Source: Alishewanella tabrizica (GTDB taxonomy: Bacteria > Pseudomonadota > Gammaproteobacteria > Enterobacterales > Alteromonadaceae). Taken from it: a DNA stretch of 64,000 nt. Made by a program: the position numbers and the translations under genes. Location of the stretch: positions 452,081 through 516,080 of the forward strand of contig NZ_BMYR01000001.1 in NCBI RefSeq assembly GCF_014652375.1, given 5' to 3'. This document shows, piece after piece, positions 1 through 10,659 of the stretch (positions are counted from its first letter, which is position 1; the number at the start of each line of letters is the position of its first letter). The notes under the pieces were generated by a model. It had not been told where the DNA came from and made no database searches. It saw nothing but the letters and a program-made list of their open reading frames with translations.

Positions 1-510
1 TTTATAACGATCTTGTGCAATATTTTCTACCTGATAACCACTCGCTGGAGCTGTTAACACATTATGCCCAGCCACTAATTGTCCTTGCGCGAGGTTATCG
101 ATAGTCACCACAAAGTGACGAATCATCTCCTCTCGGTTGAACAAACCGGCTAAACCCGGCTTCCAATTTAACGCAAAAAAATCAGCCGCTAACATCGCAT
201 CTGAATCGTCTAACGCAGGAAGTGGTGGCAATACGGGTTCTGGGATCACTGGCTCGGCGGGCTCTAGTTGAACTTGAGCAACAACCGGAGACTCCGTAGG
301 AATAATAGCAGGCTCGGGTTCAGACAACGTGGGTGCGGGATCAGGTGTAACGTCTGGCGTCGGAAGTATCACAGGCGGTAACGCCACAGTCTCTGTGTTG
401 TCGTCGCCACCGCTAAATAACAGCCAAAGTGCACCAATAATGATAATGACCACGCCGGCTAAACCGGCATAATAAACTGATTGACCCGTACCTGAAGCCT
501 GTTGTGTCAT
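1..510 (-). CDS. DUF3014 family membrane-anchored protein (C-terminus outside window)
   Basis: The reading frame is open from an ATG at 510 to the window edge, so 170 residues are seen and the C-terminal part is missing. Residues about 13-33 form one hydrophobic segment (YAGLAGVVIIIIGALWLLF), followed by a Pro/Glu-rich low-complexity linker of about 65 residues. A conserved-looking block then begins near residue 108, including FFALNWKPGLAGLFNREEMI and RHFVVTIDNLAQGQL, which I recognise as the start of DUF3014. The layout suggests an inner-membrane anchor holding a periplasmic domain. Function is unknown. It is divergent from the patatin gene and shares a 145-bp intergenic region with it. Confidence 0.75.
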   Translation of the reverse strand, partial: MTQQASGTGQSVYYAGLAGVVIIIIGALWLLFSGGDDNTETVALPPVILPTPDVTPDPAPTLSEPEPAIIPTESPVVAQVQLEPAEPVIPEPVLPPLPALDDSDAMLAADFFALNWKPGLAGLFNREEMIRHFVVTIDNLAQGQLVAGHNVLTAPASGYQVENIAQDRYK

Positions 511-655
511 AGCATTCTACCCATACTCACTGAAAAATTACCTAAAAAGAGGTATAGCATTGCATTAATCTGAAATATCAGCAATATACTCTTTATGCAC
601 GGTAGTCTGTTTACACAGAGCCTGATAATAAGAAAAAGTTCATTTAAGGAAGAAC

Positions 656-1861
656 ATGGCAGTTACATCTGAGCCGGCTGCACACAAAACGGCGCTTTTG
701 CTTACAGGGGGCGGAGCACGCGCGGCCTATCAAGTTGGCGTACTAAAAGCGATCGCAAGCCAATATCCACGCACAAGCCCTTTGCCCTTTCAGATTATTT
801 GTGGCACGTCGGCAGGCGCCATCAACGGTGCGGGGTTAGCGTGTTATGCGTCCTGTTTTCACCTGGGTGTAAAAAAAATAGAATCAGTGTGGCGCAATTT
901 TCATACAAGCCATGTGTATTATTCTGATTATCCTCGTCTTTTAAGGCAGCTGATCCGCAGCATTTACAGCGCCTTTCAAGCTGACTATGCCAACAAAAAA
1001 CCCGTGAGCTTGCTCGACAATAAACCGTTGAAGCAATTATTAACGCGCATTTTGGATTTGCAGCGGATTGATCGCAATATTATGCGTGGGTATTTATCCA
1101 GCTTTTCAGTTACCGCATCCTGTTATAACAGCGGCGATTCGATTAGCTTTTTTCAATCTGATAGCGCGAATGAATGGCGCCGAGCAAAACGTTGCGGTCA
1201 AAAAACGCTGTTAGGCATTCATCACTTATTGGCTTCGGCCGCGATCCCGTTGATTTTCCCATCAGTGCGGATCCATCAACAATACTATGGGGATGGCTCA
1301 GTAAACCAATTGGCTCCCCTTAGTGCGCCGATTCACTTAGGCGCTGACAAAATTTTAATCATTGGTGTCGATGATCCTAGGCCTACTGAGCAACATAATC
1401 GGTTACTGCATCATCCAGATGTCGCGACGGTAGCTGGACATTTGCTAGATACCGTGTTCACCGATACCCTTAACTCTGATCTTGAGCGATTAAACCGTAT
1501 TAATAAAACCGCTGAAGTCTTACAGCAGCATAATATTGCTACCGAGCTAAAACCTATCCAAAGTTTATTGATCAATCCTAGCCAGAACTTTAGTCAGCTC
1601 GCCAGTGAATACTTTTTATGTTTACCCATGGCGATTCGTACCTTGTTACGCTTAACCGGTATTCGACAACATTCTGACTCCAGTTTAGTCAGTTATTTAT
1701 TATTTGAACAAAAATATACGCGCCGTTTAGTAGAATTAGGCTATCAAGATGGTATGAATCAGTTACCTCACATCATGCAATTTCTTGCCGCGCCCTCGCC
1801 ATTCGCGCCGCAAGAGAACGCCGTCAAAAAGACGACACACGCAGAAGTAATCAAAAAATAG
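656..1861 (+). CDS. patatin-like phospholipase family protein
   Basis: This 401-residue protein has the patatin serine hydrolase signature: the oxyanion loop GGGARAAYQVG at residues 18-28, the nucleophile elbow GTSAGA with Ser52, and the partner Asp213 in GDGS. Most patatins have DGG or DGA here, so DGS is a mild variation. Families of this type hydrolyse acyl ester bonds of phospholipids or other lipids through a Ser-Asp dyad; the substrate here is not predictable. There is no signal peptide. AAGGAAG lies at a normal distance before the ATG. The long C-terminal part (about 220-401) has no motif I recognise. No type VI or toxin secretion genes are nearby, so a housekeeping lipid role is more likely than an effector role. 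Confidence 0.85.
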   Translation: MAVTSEPAAHKTALLLTGGGARAAYQVGVLKAIASQYPRTSPLPFQIICGTSAGAINGAGLACYASCFHLGVKKIESVWRNFHTSHVYYSDYPRLLRQLIRSIYSAFQADYANKKPVSLLDNKPLKQLLTRILDLQRIDRNIMRGYLSSFSVTASCYNSGDSISFFQSDSANEWRRAKRCGQKTLLGIHHLLASAAIPLIFPSVRIHQQYYGDGSVNQLAPLSAPIHLGADKILIIGVDDPRPTEQHNRLLHHPDVATVAGHLLDTVFTDTLNSDLERLNRINKTAEVLQQHNIATELKPIQSLLINPSQNFSQLASEYFLCLPMAIRTLLRLTGIRQHSDSSLVSYLLFEQKYTRRLVELGYQDGMNQLPHIMQFLAAPSPFAPQENAVKKTTHAEVIKK

Positions 1862-1887
1862 CTATTAAAATCAATATCATAGAATAA

Positions 1888-1903
1888 TGGCTTGATACTT
1901 GCT
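1888..1903 (+). promoter_or_regulatory. sigma-54-type promoter upstream of diguanylate cyclase
   Basis: The sequence TGGCTTGATACTTGCT fits the -24/-12 consensus TGGCACG-N4-TTGCW: the TGGC and TTGC blocks are complete and the GG and GC dinucleotides have the exact 10-bp separation. Transcription would start near 1914, about 29 nt before the ATG at 1943. If the promoter is real, translation cannot begin at the upstream in-frame TTG at 1892. An activator-binding site would have to lie in the end of the patatin gene; I did not identify one. Confidence 0.55.
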
Positions 1904-1942
1904 TATTTACACCAAGTGCAATTGAACAACGATGGTGTTGAT

Positions 1943-2884
1943 ATGTGGCAAGAATCGGGCAACTTAACAAATGCGTTTGGCGATCTAACGATTAGTAGCA
2001 ACTGGCAAGACAGTCCAGACTGTAGTGAAAACAGTTTGGTAAGCCAATTACAAACCACGTTAGATTTACAGCAGCAGTTGGACATTTTTTCAATGAGTGC
2101 GGGCAGAGTCCTTACGTTGAGCGGCTTAACCTTAAAAACAGCTTTAGGTGAGTTTACGGCACGTGGCTCAAAAAATGGCCAACACCAACATCTAGTGACT
2201 TTAACTTTAGAAAAACAAGTACTGGCTGAGTTATGCTACGAAGCGGAGTACGCTTTTACTCCCCTAATTCAACAACAACTCTTATTATTAGAATCTGAGT
2301 GGTTATTTGCTTTACGTAATGCTTTGGTCGTTAGCCGTTTACAACAAATGGCATTAAAAGATCCGCTTACCTTGTTAGGTAATAGACGCTTTTTTGACGA
2401 CAGTTTTGCTAAAGCCATACAACTGGCCAAAAGACACCAGTCTCCGTTTGTATTGTTGTTACTCGATTTAGATAACTTTAAACAGGTTAACGATATTTCT
2501 GGGCACAGCGTTGGTGATGACGTGCTACTAAAAGTAGCCGATTGTATGCGTGATACCTTACGCGCCACAGACAGTTTGTTTCGGTTTGGTGGTGATGAAT
2601 TCGCCGTATTATTAAGCGACAGTGATGCTGAGCATGCTGAACGAGTTTCAGAGCGTTTATTGCAGGCGATTAAGCAAGATGCTTTTTTAGCCGAGCATCA
2701 GGTTGGGTGTAGCATTGGTCTTGCCCGACTGGCGCCAGAGCAACAAGCTAGAGATGTTTTTCATCAAGCCGATGAGGCCTTATACCAAGCCAAGTTGTCT
2801 GGCAAAGGTAAAGTCCGTCATAGTTCACTTACTCGCCCAAAGTTTGCTGAGGCACGCGCTGGGGCGTTACTGGCTGCCAGCTAA
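1943..2884 (+). CDS. GGDEF diguanylate cyclase
   Basis: The 313-residue protein makes cyclic di-GMP from two GTP. The first ~140 residues are an unassigned sensory-type region without membrane segments. The GGDEF domain begins near DPLTLLGNRRFF, and the active-site loop GGDEF is intact at residues 216-220. The inhibitory site RxxD (RATD) lies five residues before it, so product feedback inhibition is expected. I chose the ATG at 1943 rather than a TTG at 1892 because the TTG falls inside the sigma-54-like promoter. The 3' end overlaps the convergent tilS gene by 56 bp. The promoter type suggests co-regulation with sigma-54 regulons such as motility or nitrogen control, which is inference. Confidence 0.88.
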   Translation: MWQESGNLTNAFGDLTISSNWQDSPDCSENSLVSQLQTTLDLQQQLDIFSMSAGRVLTLSGLTLKTALGEFTARGSKNGQHQHLVTLTLEKQVLAELCYEAEYAFTPLIQQQLLLLESEWLFALRNALVVSRLQQMALKDPLTLLGNRRFFDDSFAKAIQLAKRHQSPFVLLLLDLDNFKQVNDISGHSVGDDVLLKVADCMRDTLRATDSLFRFGGDEFAVLLSDSDAEHAERVSERLLQAIKQDAFLAEHQVGCSIGLARLAPEQQARDVFHQADEALYQAKLSGKGKVRHSSLTRPKFAEARAGALLAAS

Positions 2885-4187
2885 GCCAATTCTTACCAGC
2901 CGTTGCCGCGCAACGGCTGGCAAAGCCTACAACGGCATAAAGGGTCTCATCTGCAAATAATAGCGGGACCTGACTGCGCTGCCAAGGCGGCACTTGCCAT
3001 AGTTTAAACCACTGTTTTAACGGCTTAGTGGGCTGGCCACTTGGTTTAAAGTTGCTACTGAGTAAACCAAAACCGACAGTAAATTCTTGGTGATCAGAAG
3101 CAATCGCTACCGCACCTTGTATACCCTCTGCATGCCAGTGCAAATAGCCCTGTCCCTCTGCGACATATTGAGGTTTACCCACGCTAACCACAGCGGCCAT
3201 CCCTGAGCGAATGGCTGGCGGATCAGCCAGTAGGTATAGCCAATGTAAATACCGACGCACCTGCAACGAACCTAAATGTAATATCGGTGTAGCATCTTGA
3301 CGGGCGCCAATCACTTCAGCTTGCAACGTACTGAGCCATTGCGTATCCGGATTCAGGCCTGCAGCTGCCAGCCATTGTCGTATAACTAAGGGCTGTTGTA
3401 ACGGATGATACTGTGCTAAACGCAATAGATTAAGACGATCGCCCTCTAAACAAGCCGTTAATGCCAACGAGGTGTAATGTTCAGCCAATGTATGCGCGTG
3501 TTGTAAATGTTCAGCACTGCGCGTCACCGTTTTGGTCAGCGCTGGCCAGCGCTGTTTCAATGGTGGTGCAATAATGTGACGCAAAAAATTGCGATCAAAG
3601 TCAGTATTTGCGTTACTGTCATCTTCAATCCAATGTAGCTGTTCAGCAACAGCGAACGCTTCAAGTTGCTGCCGAGAAAACGTTAACAACGGCCGATATA
3701 ATTGCCCTTGTGCAAAAGCGCGTAGCTGGGGGATCCCGGCTAAACCGGTTAAGCCTGCGCCGCGTTTTAACGCCAATAGTACTGTTTCAAGCTGATCGTC
3801 AGCGTGATGCGCCGTTAAGAGAAGGGTGGAAGGGGTTGTGACAAATTGCGCTAAGGCAGCATATCGTGCGGTTCTAGCTTCTTGCTCAACATTATGCTGA
3901 GGATCTAGGCTCACATAACGCAAATGGAAATCGACCTGACGCGCTCGGCATTGCGTCTCACAAAAAGTCGCCCAGGCATCGGCCTGACGATTAAGACCAT
4001 GATGCACATGAACAGCAAATAAAGCTATGGCCATATCGTGGCAGATTGGGGCAAGAATATGCAGCAACACCTGCGAATCTAAACCACCACTGTAGGCTAA
4101 CACCAGCCGAGTTTCCCCAGCTGGGTGTGCTAACTGCTCAATTTGCGCTAACAGTGCTGTTTTGATAACTTGTGCAAGTGCTAACAT
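2829..4187 (-). CDS. tilS: tRNA(Ile)-lysidine synthase
   Basis: TilS attaches lysine to C34 of the CAU anticodon of a tRNA-Ile so that it reads AUA, using ATP. The N-terminal PP-loop ATPase motif SGGLDS lies at residues 33-38, and further N-type PPase features (HVHHGLNRQAD, TAHHADDQLET) follow. The central and C-terminal substrate-binding domains (about residues 250-452) complete a normal-length 452-residue protein. It is the last gene of the long minus-strand lpx-dnaE-accA series, 98 bp after accA, as in Escherichia coli where ldcC intervenes. Its stop lies inside the end of the convergent GGDEF gene. Confidence 0.95.
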   Translation of the reverse strand: MLALAQVIKTALLAQIEQLAHPAGETRLVLAYSGGLDSQVLLHILAPICHDMAIALFAVHVHHGLNRQADAWATFCETQCRARQVDFHLRYVSLDPQHNVEQEARTARYAALAQFVTTPSTLLLTAHHADDQLETVLLALKRGAGLTGLAGIPQLRAFAQGQLYRPLLTFSRQQLEAFAVAEQLHWIEDDSNANTDFDRNFLRHIIAPPLKQRWPALTKTVTRSAEHLQHAHTLAEHYTSLALTACLEGDRLNLLRLAQYHPLQQPLVIRQWLAAAGLNPDTQWLSTLQAEVIGARQDATPILHLGSLQVRRYLHWLYLLADPPAIRSGMAAVVSVGKPQYVAEGQGYLHWHAEGIQGAVAIASDHQEFTVGFGLLSSNFKPSGQPTKPLKQWFKLWQVPPWQRSQVPLLFADETLYAVVGFASRCAATAGKNWLSWQPVTPQRVPQQTLGE

Positions 4188-4285
4188 CCAGCCCCTAACC
4201 TACGCAGGTCAACGTCACACTTTACTGTCTTGCGCTTCTAGCGTTTTGAGCAACAACGCCTAAACAGTAAAAACCCAAGACGATG

Positions 4286-5242
4286 TTAACAGTAACCGTA
4301 TGACATTAAACGTTTATAACGGCGGTCTAATAATTCGGCAATGCTGAGTTTCTGCAGTTTGTCTAAATCACGCAACAACGCCGCCTTCAGTGAGCTGGCC
4401 ATTTGCTCTGCAGAGCGATGGGCGCCCCCTAAAGGCTCACCAATTACCTCGTCAATCAGCTTAAGCTCTTTTAAACGCTCCGCCGTAATGCCCATAGCAT
4501 CTGCCGCTAATGGCGCTTTTTCAGCACTTTTCCACAAAATAGATGCGCACCCTTCTGGCGAGATCACTGAATAGGTGCTGTATTGCAGCATATTAACTTT
4601 ATCACCCACGCCAATAGCTAAAGCGCCGCCTGAGCCGCCCTCACCTACGACCGTGCAGATCATGGGCACCTTTAAGCCCGCCATCACTTTTAAATTACGG
4701 GCGATAGCTTCAGACTGTCCACGCTCCTCAGCACCGATCCCAGGATAGGCTCCCGGTGTATCAATAAAGGTGATAATGGGCAATTTGAAACGTTCAGCCA
4801 TTTCCATTAAGCGTAATGCTTTACGATAGCCCTCTGGTCTTGGCATACCAAAGTTACGACGAATTTTTTCTTTGGTATCACGCCCTTTTTGATGGCCAAT
4901 GACCATAACGGCTTGCTCACCAATTCGAGCCGTACCACCAATAATCGCATTGTCGTTGGCATAAGCACGATCACCGCACAATTCATCAAAATCAGTGAAA
5001 ATGTGCTCAAGATAATCCAGCGTATAGGGCCGGCGAGGATGCCGTGCTAACTGTGCAACCTGCCACGCGCCTAACTCCGAAAAGATTTTTTTGGTCAGTG
5101 TTAGGCTTTTCTCTTTGAGCTTATTTATTTCTTCTTCTAACCCAAGATCATAATCGCCATTGCGACTGACATTGCGTAACTCGTCTATTTTTGCTTCCAG
5201 TTCAGCAATAGGTTGCTCAAACTCTAAATAATTCAGCATCAT
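4286..5242 (-). CDS. accA: acetyl-CoA carboxylase carboxyltransferase subunit alpha
   Basis: AccA is the alpha half of the carboxyltransferase that moves CO2 from biotin on AccB to acetyl-CoA, giving malonyl-CoA, the first committed step of fatty acid synthesis. The 318 residues match the family length. Visible hallmarks are the N-terminal [17 protein letters not shown] helix, the crotonase-fold glycine loops [14 protein letters not shown] and the block [12 protein letters not shown]. The first ATG aligns with the usual MSLNF start; a second ATG follows directly. It sits 17 bp after dnaE and is probably cotranscribed. Confidence 0.97.
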   Translation of the reverse strand: MMLNYLEFEQPIAELEAKIDELRNVSRNGDYDLGLEEEINKLKEKSLTLTKKIFSELGAWQVAQLARHPRRPYTLDYLEHIFTDFDELCGDRAYANDNAIIGGTARIGEQAVMVIGHQKGRDTKEKIRRNFGMPRPEGYRKALRLMEMAERFKLPIITFIDTPGAYPGIGAEERGQSEAIARNLKVMAGLKVPMICTVVGEGGSGGALAIGVGDKVNMLQYSTYSVISPEGCASILWKSAEKAPLAADAMGITAERLKELKLIDEVIGEPLGGAHRSAEQMASSLKAALLRDLDKLQKLSIAELLDRRYKRLMSYGYC

Positions 5243-5259
5243 CGACTATCATTACCTAA

Positions 5260-8200
5260 TTAATTAAATTCCAATTCTATTGTCGCAATTTGCTTTAACT
5301 GATGCAACAAAGCGTCTGTGGGCGTAACCCACCAAGCCGTACCCAACTGCAGTCTAACCTGCCCTTCTTCTCGCTGATACCAGATATTCACTGGCACCGT
5401 ACCCGCTTTAAACTCATCCAGCGCTTGCTGCAGTTTAGGCAAGTAATGTTGATCAATCTGCGTTGATTGTACCGTTATATTCAGTGATTTCAGCGATTTT
5501 TCACGCATCGCGGTGATTTCGCTGACATCGCGGCCGGACATTGTAAGGCCACCATTAAAATCATCAAAGCTGACCTGTCCACTCACCAGCAAAATACGGT
5601 CTTTTTGTAGCAAATGCTCGAACGTTTCCAGCTGTTCTGTGAAAAAACGCACATCTAAACGCGCCGATTTATCGTCTAACGTAACAATACCCCAGCGCCG
5701 CCCCTTTTTATTAATCATGATACGCACGGCTACCACTAAGCCAGCAACTTGCACGCTCTGATCTTTTTTAGTGGGCTGTAACTCAACTAAGCGACAATTA
5801 ACGTAATGTTTTATCTCATCAAGATAGCGATTAATTGGGTGTCCTGTTAGGTACAATCCCAAGGTTTCTCGCTCTCCCTCCAACCACACATCATCTGCCC
5901 ATAATGGCACGATTTTAAAACTTTGACTGGACGAGTGCTCATCAGGCCCTGCCAGCAAACCGAATAAATCGTCTTGTCCAACCGCTTGCGCTTTGGCGTG
6001 TTGCTCTGCAGCTTTCATGGCTTCTTCAAGACTGGCCATTAAGATCGCGCGCAGTGGCCCAGGATGTTGCTGTTTTTTACGTTCAGGTCCCAGCCTATCC
6101 ATTGCACCAGATAAAATCAACTTTTCCATCACACGCTTATTCAGGCGCTTTAAATCGACCTTGGCACAAAAATCAAATAAATCACTGAATTCACCATGGA
6201 TTTGCCGCGCTTCAATAATTGCTTCTATCGGGGCTTCGCCAACCCCCTTGATCGCGCCAATACCATATACAATGTGACCGTGCTCGTTAACGGTGAATTT
6301 ATATTGACCGGTATTCACATCTGGCGGGATCAAGGTCAGTTTCATCCGCTCGCATTCATCAACCAGTGTCACGATTTTGTCGGTATTATCCATATCTGCC
6401 GACATAACAGCTGCCATAAATTCAGCTGGAAAATGCGCTTTCATCCACAAGGTTTGATAAGACACTAACGCATAGGCGGCAGAGTGCGATTTGTTAAAAC
6501 CGTATCCGGCAAACTTTTCTACCAGATCGAAGATTTTAATTGCTAGCTCTGGATCAATACCGTTTTTAGCCGCGCCTTCTTGGAAGGTATCACGCTGCTT
6601 AGCCATTTCTTCCGGCTTTTTCTTACCCATGGCCCGACGTAGTAAGTCAGCACCGCCTAGCGAGTACCCCGACAGCACCTGCGCAATTTGCATAACTTGC
6701 TCTTGATACAGGATAATGCCGTAAGTGGGTTCTAAAATGGGCTTTAATGATTCGTGTTGCCAAGTGGCGTCTGGATAAGAAATGTCTTCTCGGCCGCGTT
6801 TACGATCGATAAAGTTATCTACCATGCCTGATTGTAAAGGGCCCGGACGGAACAACGCGACCAGTGCGATCATATCTTCAAAACAGTCAGGCTGCAGGCG
6901 GCGTATCAGATCTTTCATACCGCGCGATTCTAACTGGAACACCGCCGTGGTATCGGCACGCATCAATACCTGAAAACTGTAACGATCATCTAATGGGATG
7001 GTATTAATATCGACCGGAGCTTTGCCCTCCTTTTTCAAGCGAGCGTTGGCCATATTCAGTGCCCACTGCAAAATGGTCAGCGTACGCAAGCCAAGGAAGT
7101 CAAACTTGACCAGACCGGCGTATTCCACATCGTTTTTATCAAACTGGGTAACCGGGTTTAAGCCATGCTCGTCACAGTAAAGTGGGGAGAAATCGGTGAT
7201 CTTAGTGGGCGCAATAACAACGCCCCCCGCATGCTTACCCGCGTTTCGGGTAACGCCCTCAAGTTGGCGTGCCATATCAATTAGATCGCGCACGTCTTCA
7301 TCTGAGTCGTAAAGTTCAGGTAAGCGCGGCTCTTCTTTAAAGGCTTGTTCCAACGTCATCCCCGGCGTAGGCGGGATCAGTTTGGAAATACGATCAACAA
7401 AACCATAGGGATGGCCTAGCACTCGGCCAACATCCCTAATAACGGCTTTAGCCGCCATGGTTCCAAAGGTGATAATTTGCGATACGGCCTCGCGGCCATA
7501 CATATCTGCAACGTGTTCTATTACCTCATCACGCCGATCCATACAGAAATCGACGTCAAAGTCGGGCATCGACACCCGCTCTGGGTTTAAGAAACGCTCA
7601 AACAGTAAATCAAATTCTAAGGGATCTAAATCCGTGATTTTTAACGCGTAAGCGACCAATGAGCCGGCGCCTGAACCGCGCCCTGGTCCCACCGGAATAT
7701 CGTTATCTTTACTCCATTGAATAAACTCCATAACCACCAGGAAGTAGCCAGGAAAGCCCATTTGGTTGATAACATCGAGTTCTATTTGCAAACGCTCGTC
7801 GTAAGGCAGTCTTTTTTCAGCGCGTACCTGCTCATCTGGGAATAATTGCAATAAACGCTGCTCTAATCCCTCACGTGATTTTAAGACCAAAAAGTCGGCG
7901 TCAGATAAACCACCGGTTGGAAAGGCGGGTAGGAAATACTCACCCAGCCGGATCGTAACATTACAACGTTTGGCTATTTCAACGCTGTTTTCCAACGCTT
8001 CTGGGATATCAGCAAACAACTGCTGCATTTCCTCGCTGGTCCGCAGATATTGTTGTTCAGAATAGTTCTTCGGACGTCTTTTGTCATCTAGGGTATAGCC
8101 ATCATGAATTGCCACACGAATTTCATGCGCCGCAAAATCGCTAGCCTTTAAAAATACCACTTCATTGGTCGCTACCACAGGCAGTTGTGCCTGCTCAGCT

Positions 8201-8763
8201 AGCTGAATCGCCTTTTGAATATAACGCTCTTCATCTGGCCGGCCAGTGCGAGTTAATTCTACATAGTAACGATTAGGAAAATGCTGCTGGTAAAACTGTA
8301 CCAGTTGCTGCACACTTTGCGGGTTTTCCTTTAGCAGGGCTTTCCCCAGCAAACCGTCTTTCGCGCCTGAGAGTAAAATTAACCCTTCGGCATGTTCGAC
8401 TAACCACTCGTGATCGAGCTGTGGTTTACCATTTACATGGCCACGTAAATACGCTTTAGAAATCAGGGTAGTGAGATTTTGATAACCGGTATTATCGGCA
8501 CATAAAATCAGCAAGCGGTTTAACTCACCCGGAAAAATCGGATGCTGTACCCAGCAATCGACGCCGATGATCGGCTTTATACCCGCATCATGCGCGGTAC
8601 TGTAAAAACGCACTAAACCACACAGGTTCATCTGATCCGTCAAGGCCAGAGCGGGCATACCCGTAGCCGCCGCCGCTTTAACAATAGGTTTAATCTTGGC
8701 GACGCCATCAATCATAGAGAAATCGCTGTGTACCCGTAAATGGATAAAAGCCGGTTCACGCAT
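5260..8763 (-). CDS. dnaE: DNA polymerase III subunit alpha
   Basis: This is the replicative polymerase subunit, 1167 residues against about 1160 in E. coli. The N-terminal PHP domain starts with [13 protein letters not shown]. The polymerase palm carries the catalytic aspartates in [13 protein letters not shown], about residues 398-410, and a further conserved block near [14 protein letters not shown]-terminal helix-hairpin-helix, OB-fold and tau-binding regions follow. Its ATG overlaps the rnhB stop by one base (TGATG), so translation is coupled. The order lpxB-rnhB-dnaE-accA is the classical gammaproteobacterial one. Confidence 0.98.
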   Translation of the reverse strand: MREPAFIHLRVHSDFSMIDGVAKIKPIVKAAAATGMPALALTDQMNLCGLVRFYSTAHDAGIKPIIGVDCWVQHPIFPGELNRLLILCADNTGYQNLTTLISKAYLRGHVNGKPQLDHEWLVEHAEGLILLSGAKDGLLGKALLKENPQSVQQLVQFYQQHFPNRYYVELTRTGRPDEERYIQKAIQLAEQAQLPVVATNEVVFLKASDFAAHEIRVAIHDGYTLDDKRRPKNYSEQQYLRTSEEMQQLFADIPEALENSVEIAKRCNVTIRLGEYFLPAFPTGGLSDADFLVLKSREGLEQRLLQLFPDEQVRAEKRLPYDERLQIELDVINQMGFPGYFLVVMEFIQWSKDNDIPVGPGRGSGAGSLVAYALKITDLDPLEFDLLFERFLNPERVSMPDFDVDFCMDRRDEVIEHVADMYGREAVSQIITFGTMAAKAVIRDVGRVLGHPYGFVDRISKLIPPTPGMTLEQAFKEEPRLPELYDSDEDVRDLIDMARQLEGVTRNAGKHAGGVVIAPTKITDFSPLYCDEHGLNPVTQFDKNDVEYAGLVKFDFLGLRTLTILQWALNMANARLKKEGKAPVDINTIPLDDRYSFQVLMRADTTAVFQLESRGMKDLIRRLQPDCFEDMIALVALFRPGPLQSGMVDNFIDRKRGREDISYPDATWQHESLKPILEPTYGIILYQEQVMQIAQVLSGYSLGGADLLRRAMGKKKPEEMAKQRDTFQEGAAKNGIDPELAIKIFDLVEKFAGYGFNKSHSAAYALVSYQTLWMKAHFPAEFMAAVMSADMDNTDKIVTLVDECERMKLTLIPPDVNTGQYKFTVNEHGHIVYGIGAIKGVGEAPIEAIIEARQIHGEFSDLFDFCAKVDLKRLNKRVMEKLILSGAMDRLGPERKKQQHPGPLRAILMASLEEAMKAAEQHAKAQAVGQDDLFGLLAGPDEHSSSQSFKIVPLWADDVWLEGERETLGLYLTGHPINRYLDEIKHYVNCRLVELQPTKKDQSVQVAGLVVAVRIMINKKGRRWGIVTLDDKSARLDVRFFTEQLETFEHLLQKDRILLVSGQVSFDDFNGGLTMSGRDVSEITAMREKSLKSLNITVQSTQIDQHYLPKLQQALDEFKAGTVPVNIWYQREEGQVRLQLGTAWWVTPTDALLHQLKQIATIELEFN

Positions 8764-9392
8764 CAGCGACTACCTTGTTCAGTGTTGGCACAGGATAACG
8801 CATCACGCTCGGCTATCAGTCGCACCGGTTTAAAACTCCGACGATGTTCCGCCAAAATACCGTATTGCTGGATAGCCGCCAAATGCGCGGCTGTTGGATA
8901 ACCTTTATGATCGGCAAAGCCAAATTGGGGATAACGCTGATGTAAGAGCGCCATTTCTTCATCACGCGCGACCTTGGCTAGAATAGACGCCGCACTAATT
9001 TCTGGTATTAATGCATCGCCTTTTACCACCGCTGTCGCAGGCATAGCCAATGGCGGACAACGATTACCATCAATCATGACCCATTCGGGCTGAATGGCAA
9101 GTGCGGCTACCGCGCGTTGCATCGCCAGCATAGTGGCATGCAAAATATTCAGCGCATCAATTTCGCTGGGTTCCGCCCGCCCTAACGCCCAACATAAGGC
9201 GTTTTGTTTTATCTCTGCTGCCAATAACTGCCGTTTTTTCTCCGTTAGCTTTTTTGAATCGGCTAACCCTGCAATCGGTTTGGCGGGATCAAGGATCACT
9301 GCAGCCGTCACCACCGCGCCAATCAGTGGACCACGCCCCACTTCATCAACGCCACACAATAACGCCACCTTGGGACGCTGTAACTCACTCAT
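8763..9392 (-). CDS. rnhB: ribonuclease HII
   Basis: RnhB cleaves RNA in RNA-DNA hybrids and single ribonucleotides in DNA. The active-site motif [13 protein letters not shown] lies close to the N-terminus, with later acidic residues in MIDGN. I set the start at the ATG at 9392 (MSELQRPKV), giving 209 residues; the frame is open further upstream, but that part lies inside lpxB and is not family-like. The start overlaps the lpxB stop in ATGAGTGA, and the stop overlaps the dnaE start, so the three genes are tightly coupled. Confidence 0.95.
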   Translation of the reverse strand: MSELQRPKVALLCGVDEVGRGPLIGAVVTAAVILDPAKPIAGLADSKKLTEKKRQLLAAEIKQNALCWALGRAEPSEIDALNILHATMLAMQRAVAALAIQPEWVMIDGNRCPPLAMPATAVVKGDALIPEISAASILAKVARDEEMALLHQRYPQFGFADHKGYPTAAHLAAIQQYGILAEHRRSFKPVRLIAERDALSCANTEQGSR

Positions 9393-10548
9393 CTGCCATA
9401 ACCTGTAAAATAGTGGCGGCGGCAACCGCGCTAGCATTTTGCTGTAATTGCTGATGTAAACGCTCGTACTCTGCGGTCAACGAGACATCAATACCCAATA
9501 CGAGAGGTTGCATAGCCTTAACCAGTGCAGGCACAGTAAGATCAGCTTGCAGCAATTCGGTGACCATGCCACGTCCCGCCAATAAATTAGGTAAACTGAC
9601 ATGTTGTAGCGTAATTAAACGCCGTGCGATTTGATAGGTTAACCAATTGGTCTTGTATCCAACGACCATAGCACATTTAGCTAGCATGGCTTCAAGCGTG
9701 GCCGTGCCTGATGCGATAAATGTGGCATCGGCCGCTAGCAATGTTTGCCGCGCCTGACCAATAAACTCCGTGACCTCTAGATCGGGGGCATACTCGGCTT
9801 TCATCCGACGCCATAACGTCGCCTTTTCAGCTGTTACCATATTGGTGATCAGTTGTAGTTCAGGATGTTGTTGCTGTAATTCAGCCGCGGCGCGTAAAAA
9901 ATCTGGGGCGAGTAAGGTAATTTCGTTGGTTCGACTGCCCGGCATAATAGCTAATACGGGTTGGCTTGGGTTTAACCCTAAGGCCGTTTTCGCCTGCGTT
10001 TTATCGACCTGAAGTGGCATACTATCGGCCAATGTGTGCCCCACAAACGTACAAGGCACCGCGTATTTGTCATAAAACGCTTTTTCAAAGGGTAACAATG
10101 CCAATACCATGTTAGTGGCTTTCGCAATTTTAAAGATACGTTTGTGCCGCCATGCCCATACAGAGGGACTTACATAGTGTACCGTTTTAATACCTTGTTG
10201 TTTTAAGGCTAGCTCAACCGGTAAATTAAAATCGGGGGCATCAATGCCAATAAAAATATCAGGGTTGGCCGCGGTAATCGCCGTGGTGATCTCACGTTTA
10301 ATCTGCAGTAAACGACGTAAGCGTCCAAGGACTTCAACCAAGCCCATCACGGCCAATTCTTCCATATCAAACAGCGCTTTGAAGCCTTCAGCTTGCATCC
10401 TTGGCCCACCGATACCAAAAAACTCCGCTGTGGGATGCTGCTGCTTTAATGCCACAATTAAGGCCGCGCCAAGAATATCGCCAGAATGTTCTCCGGCAAT
10501 TAAGGCGAATTTACGTGGTGAAGATGTTACTAACGCTACATTAGCCAT
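9385..10548 (-). CDS. lpxB: lipid-A-disaccharide synthase
   Basis: LpxB is the GT19 glycosyltransferase that joins UDP-2,3-diacylglucosamine and lipid X to form the beta-1,6 disaccharide of lipid A at the inner membrane. The 387 residues include the N-terminal [14 protein letters not shown] loop, [10 protein letters not shown] and the C-terminal nucleotide-binding region with [21 protein letters not shown]. All are characteristic of the family. A strong hairpin separates it from lpxA, so its expression may partly depend on read-through or its own promoter. rnhB overlaps its end. Confidence 0.97.
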   Translation of the reverse strand: MANVALVTSSPRKFALIAGEHSGDILGAALIVALKQQHPTAEFFGIGGPRMQAEGFKALFDMEELAVMGLVEVLGRLRRLLQIKREITTAITAANPDIFIGIDAPDFNLPVELALKQQGIKTVHYVSPSVWAWRHKRIFKIAKATNMVLALLPFEKAFYDKYAVPCTFVGHTLADSMPLQVDKTQAKTALGLNPSQPVLAIMPGSRTNEITLLAPDFLRAAAELQQQHPELQLITNMVTAEKATLWRRMKAEYAPDLEVTEFIGQARQTLLAADATFIASGTATLEAMLAKCAMVVGYKTNWLTYQIARRLITLQHVSLPNLLAGRGMVTELLQADLTVPALVKAMQPLVLGIDVSLTAEYERLHQQLQQNASAVAAATILQVMADE

Positions 10549-10589
10549 AATGAGGCAAAAATCCCTACGAACAATCCCAATGAACTCAA

Positions 10590-10628
10590 AGAAAAACGCT
10601 CTGCTCGAAAAACCCAGAGCAGAGCGTT
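10590..10628 (-). terminator. terminator or attenuator between lpxA and lpxB
   Basis: A perfect 12-bp stem (AACGCTCTGCTC, loop of 10, then its complement) is followed on the minus strand by TTTTTC. It lies in the 111-bp gap after lpxA. This is a good intrinsic terminator shape, yet lpxB-rnhB-dnaE follow in the same direction, so partial attenuation is likely. Confidence 0.7.
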
Positions 10629-10659
10629 AATGTTTTATTTTTCTGCACCGGTAAGGTGT

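Noticed and set aside
656..1861. Patatin protein as secreted toxin or defence lipase (CBASS type)
   Set aside because: No cyclase of the CD-NTase family, secretion genes or immunity gene nearby; the GGDEF enzyme is a separate signalling gene.
4221..4271. TTTACTGT/ACAGTAAA inverted repeat between accA and tilS as terminator
   Set aside because: Eight-bp arms, 35-nt loop and no T run; downstream tilS is most likely cotranscribed.
8763..9437. Longer rnhB frame with 15 extra N-terminal residues
   Set aside because: The extra part is lpxB in another frame; ATG 9392 in ATGAGTGA fits coupling and family length.
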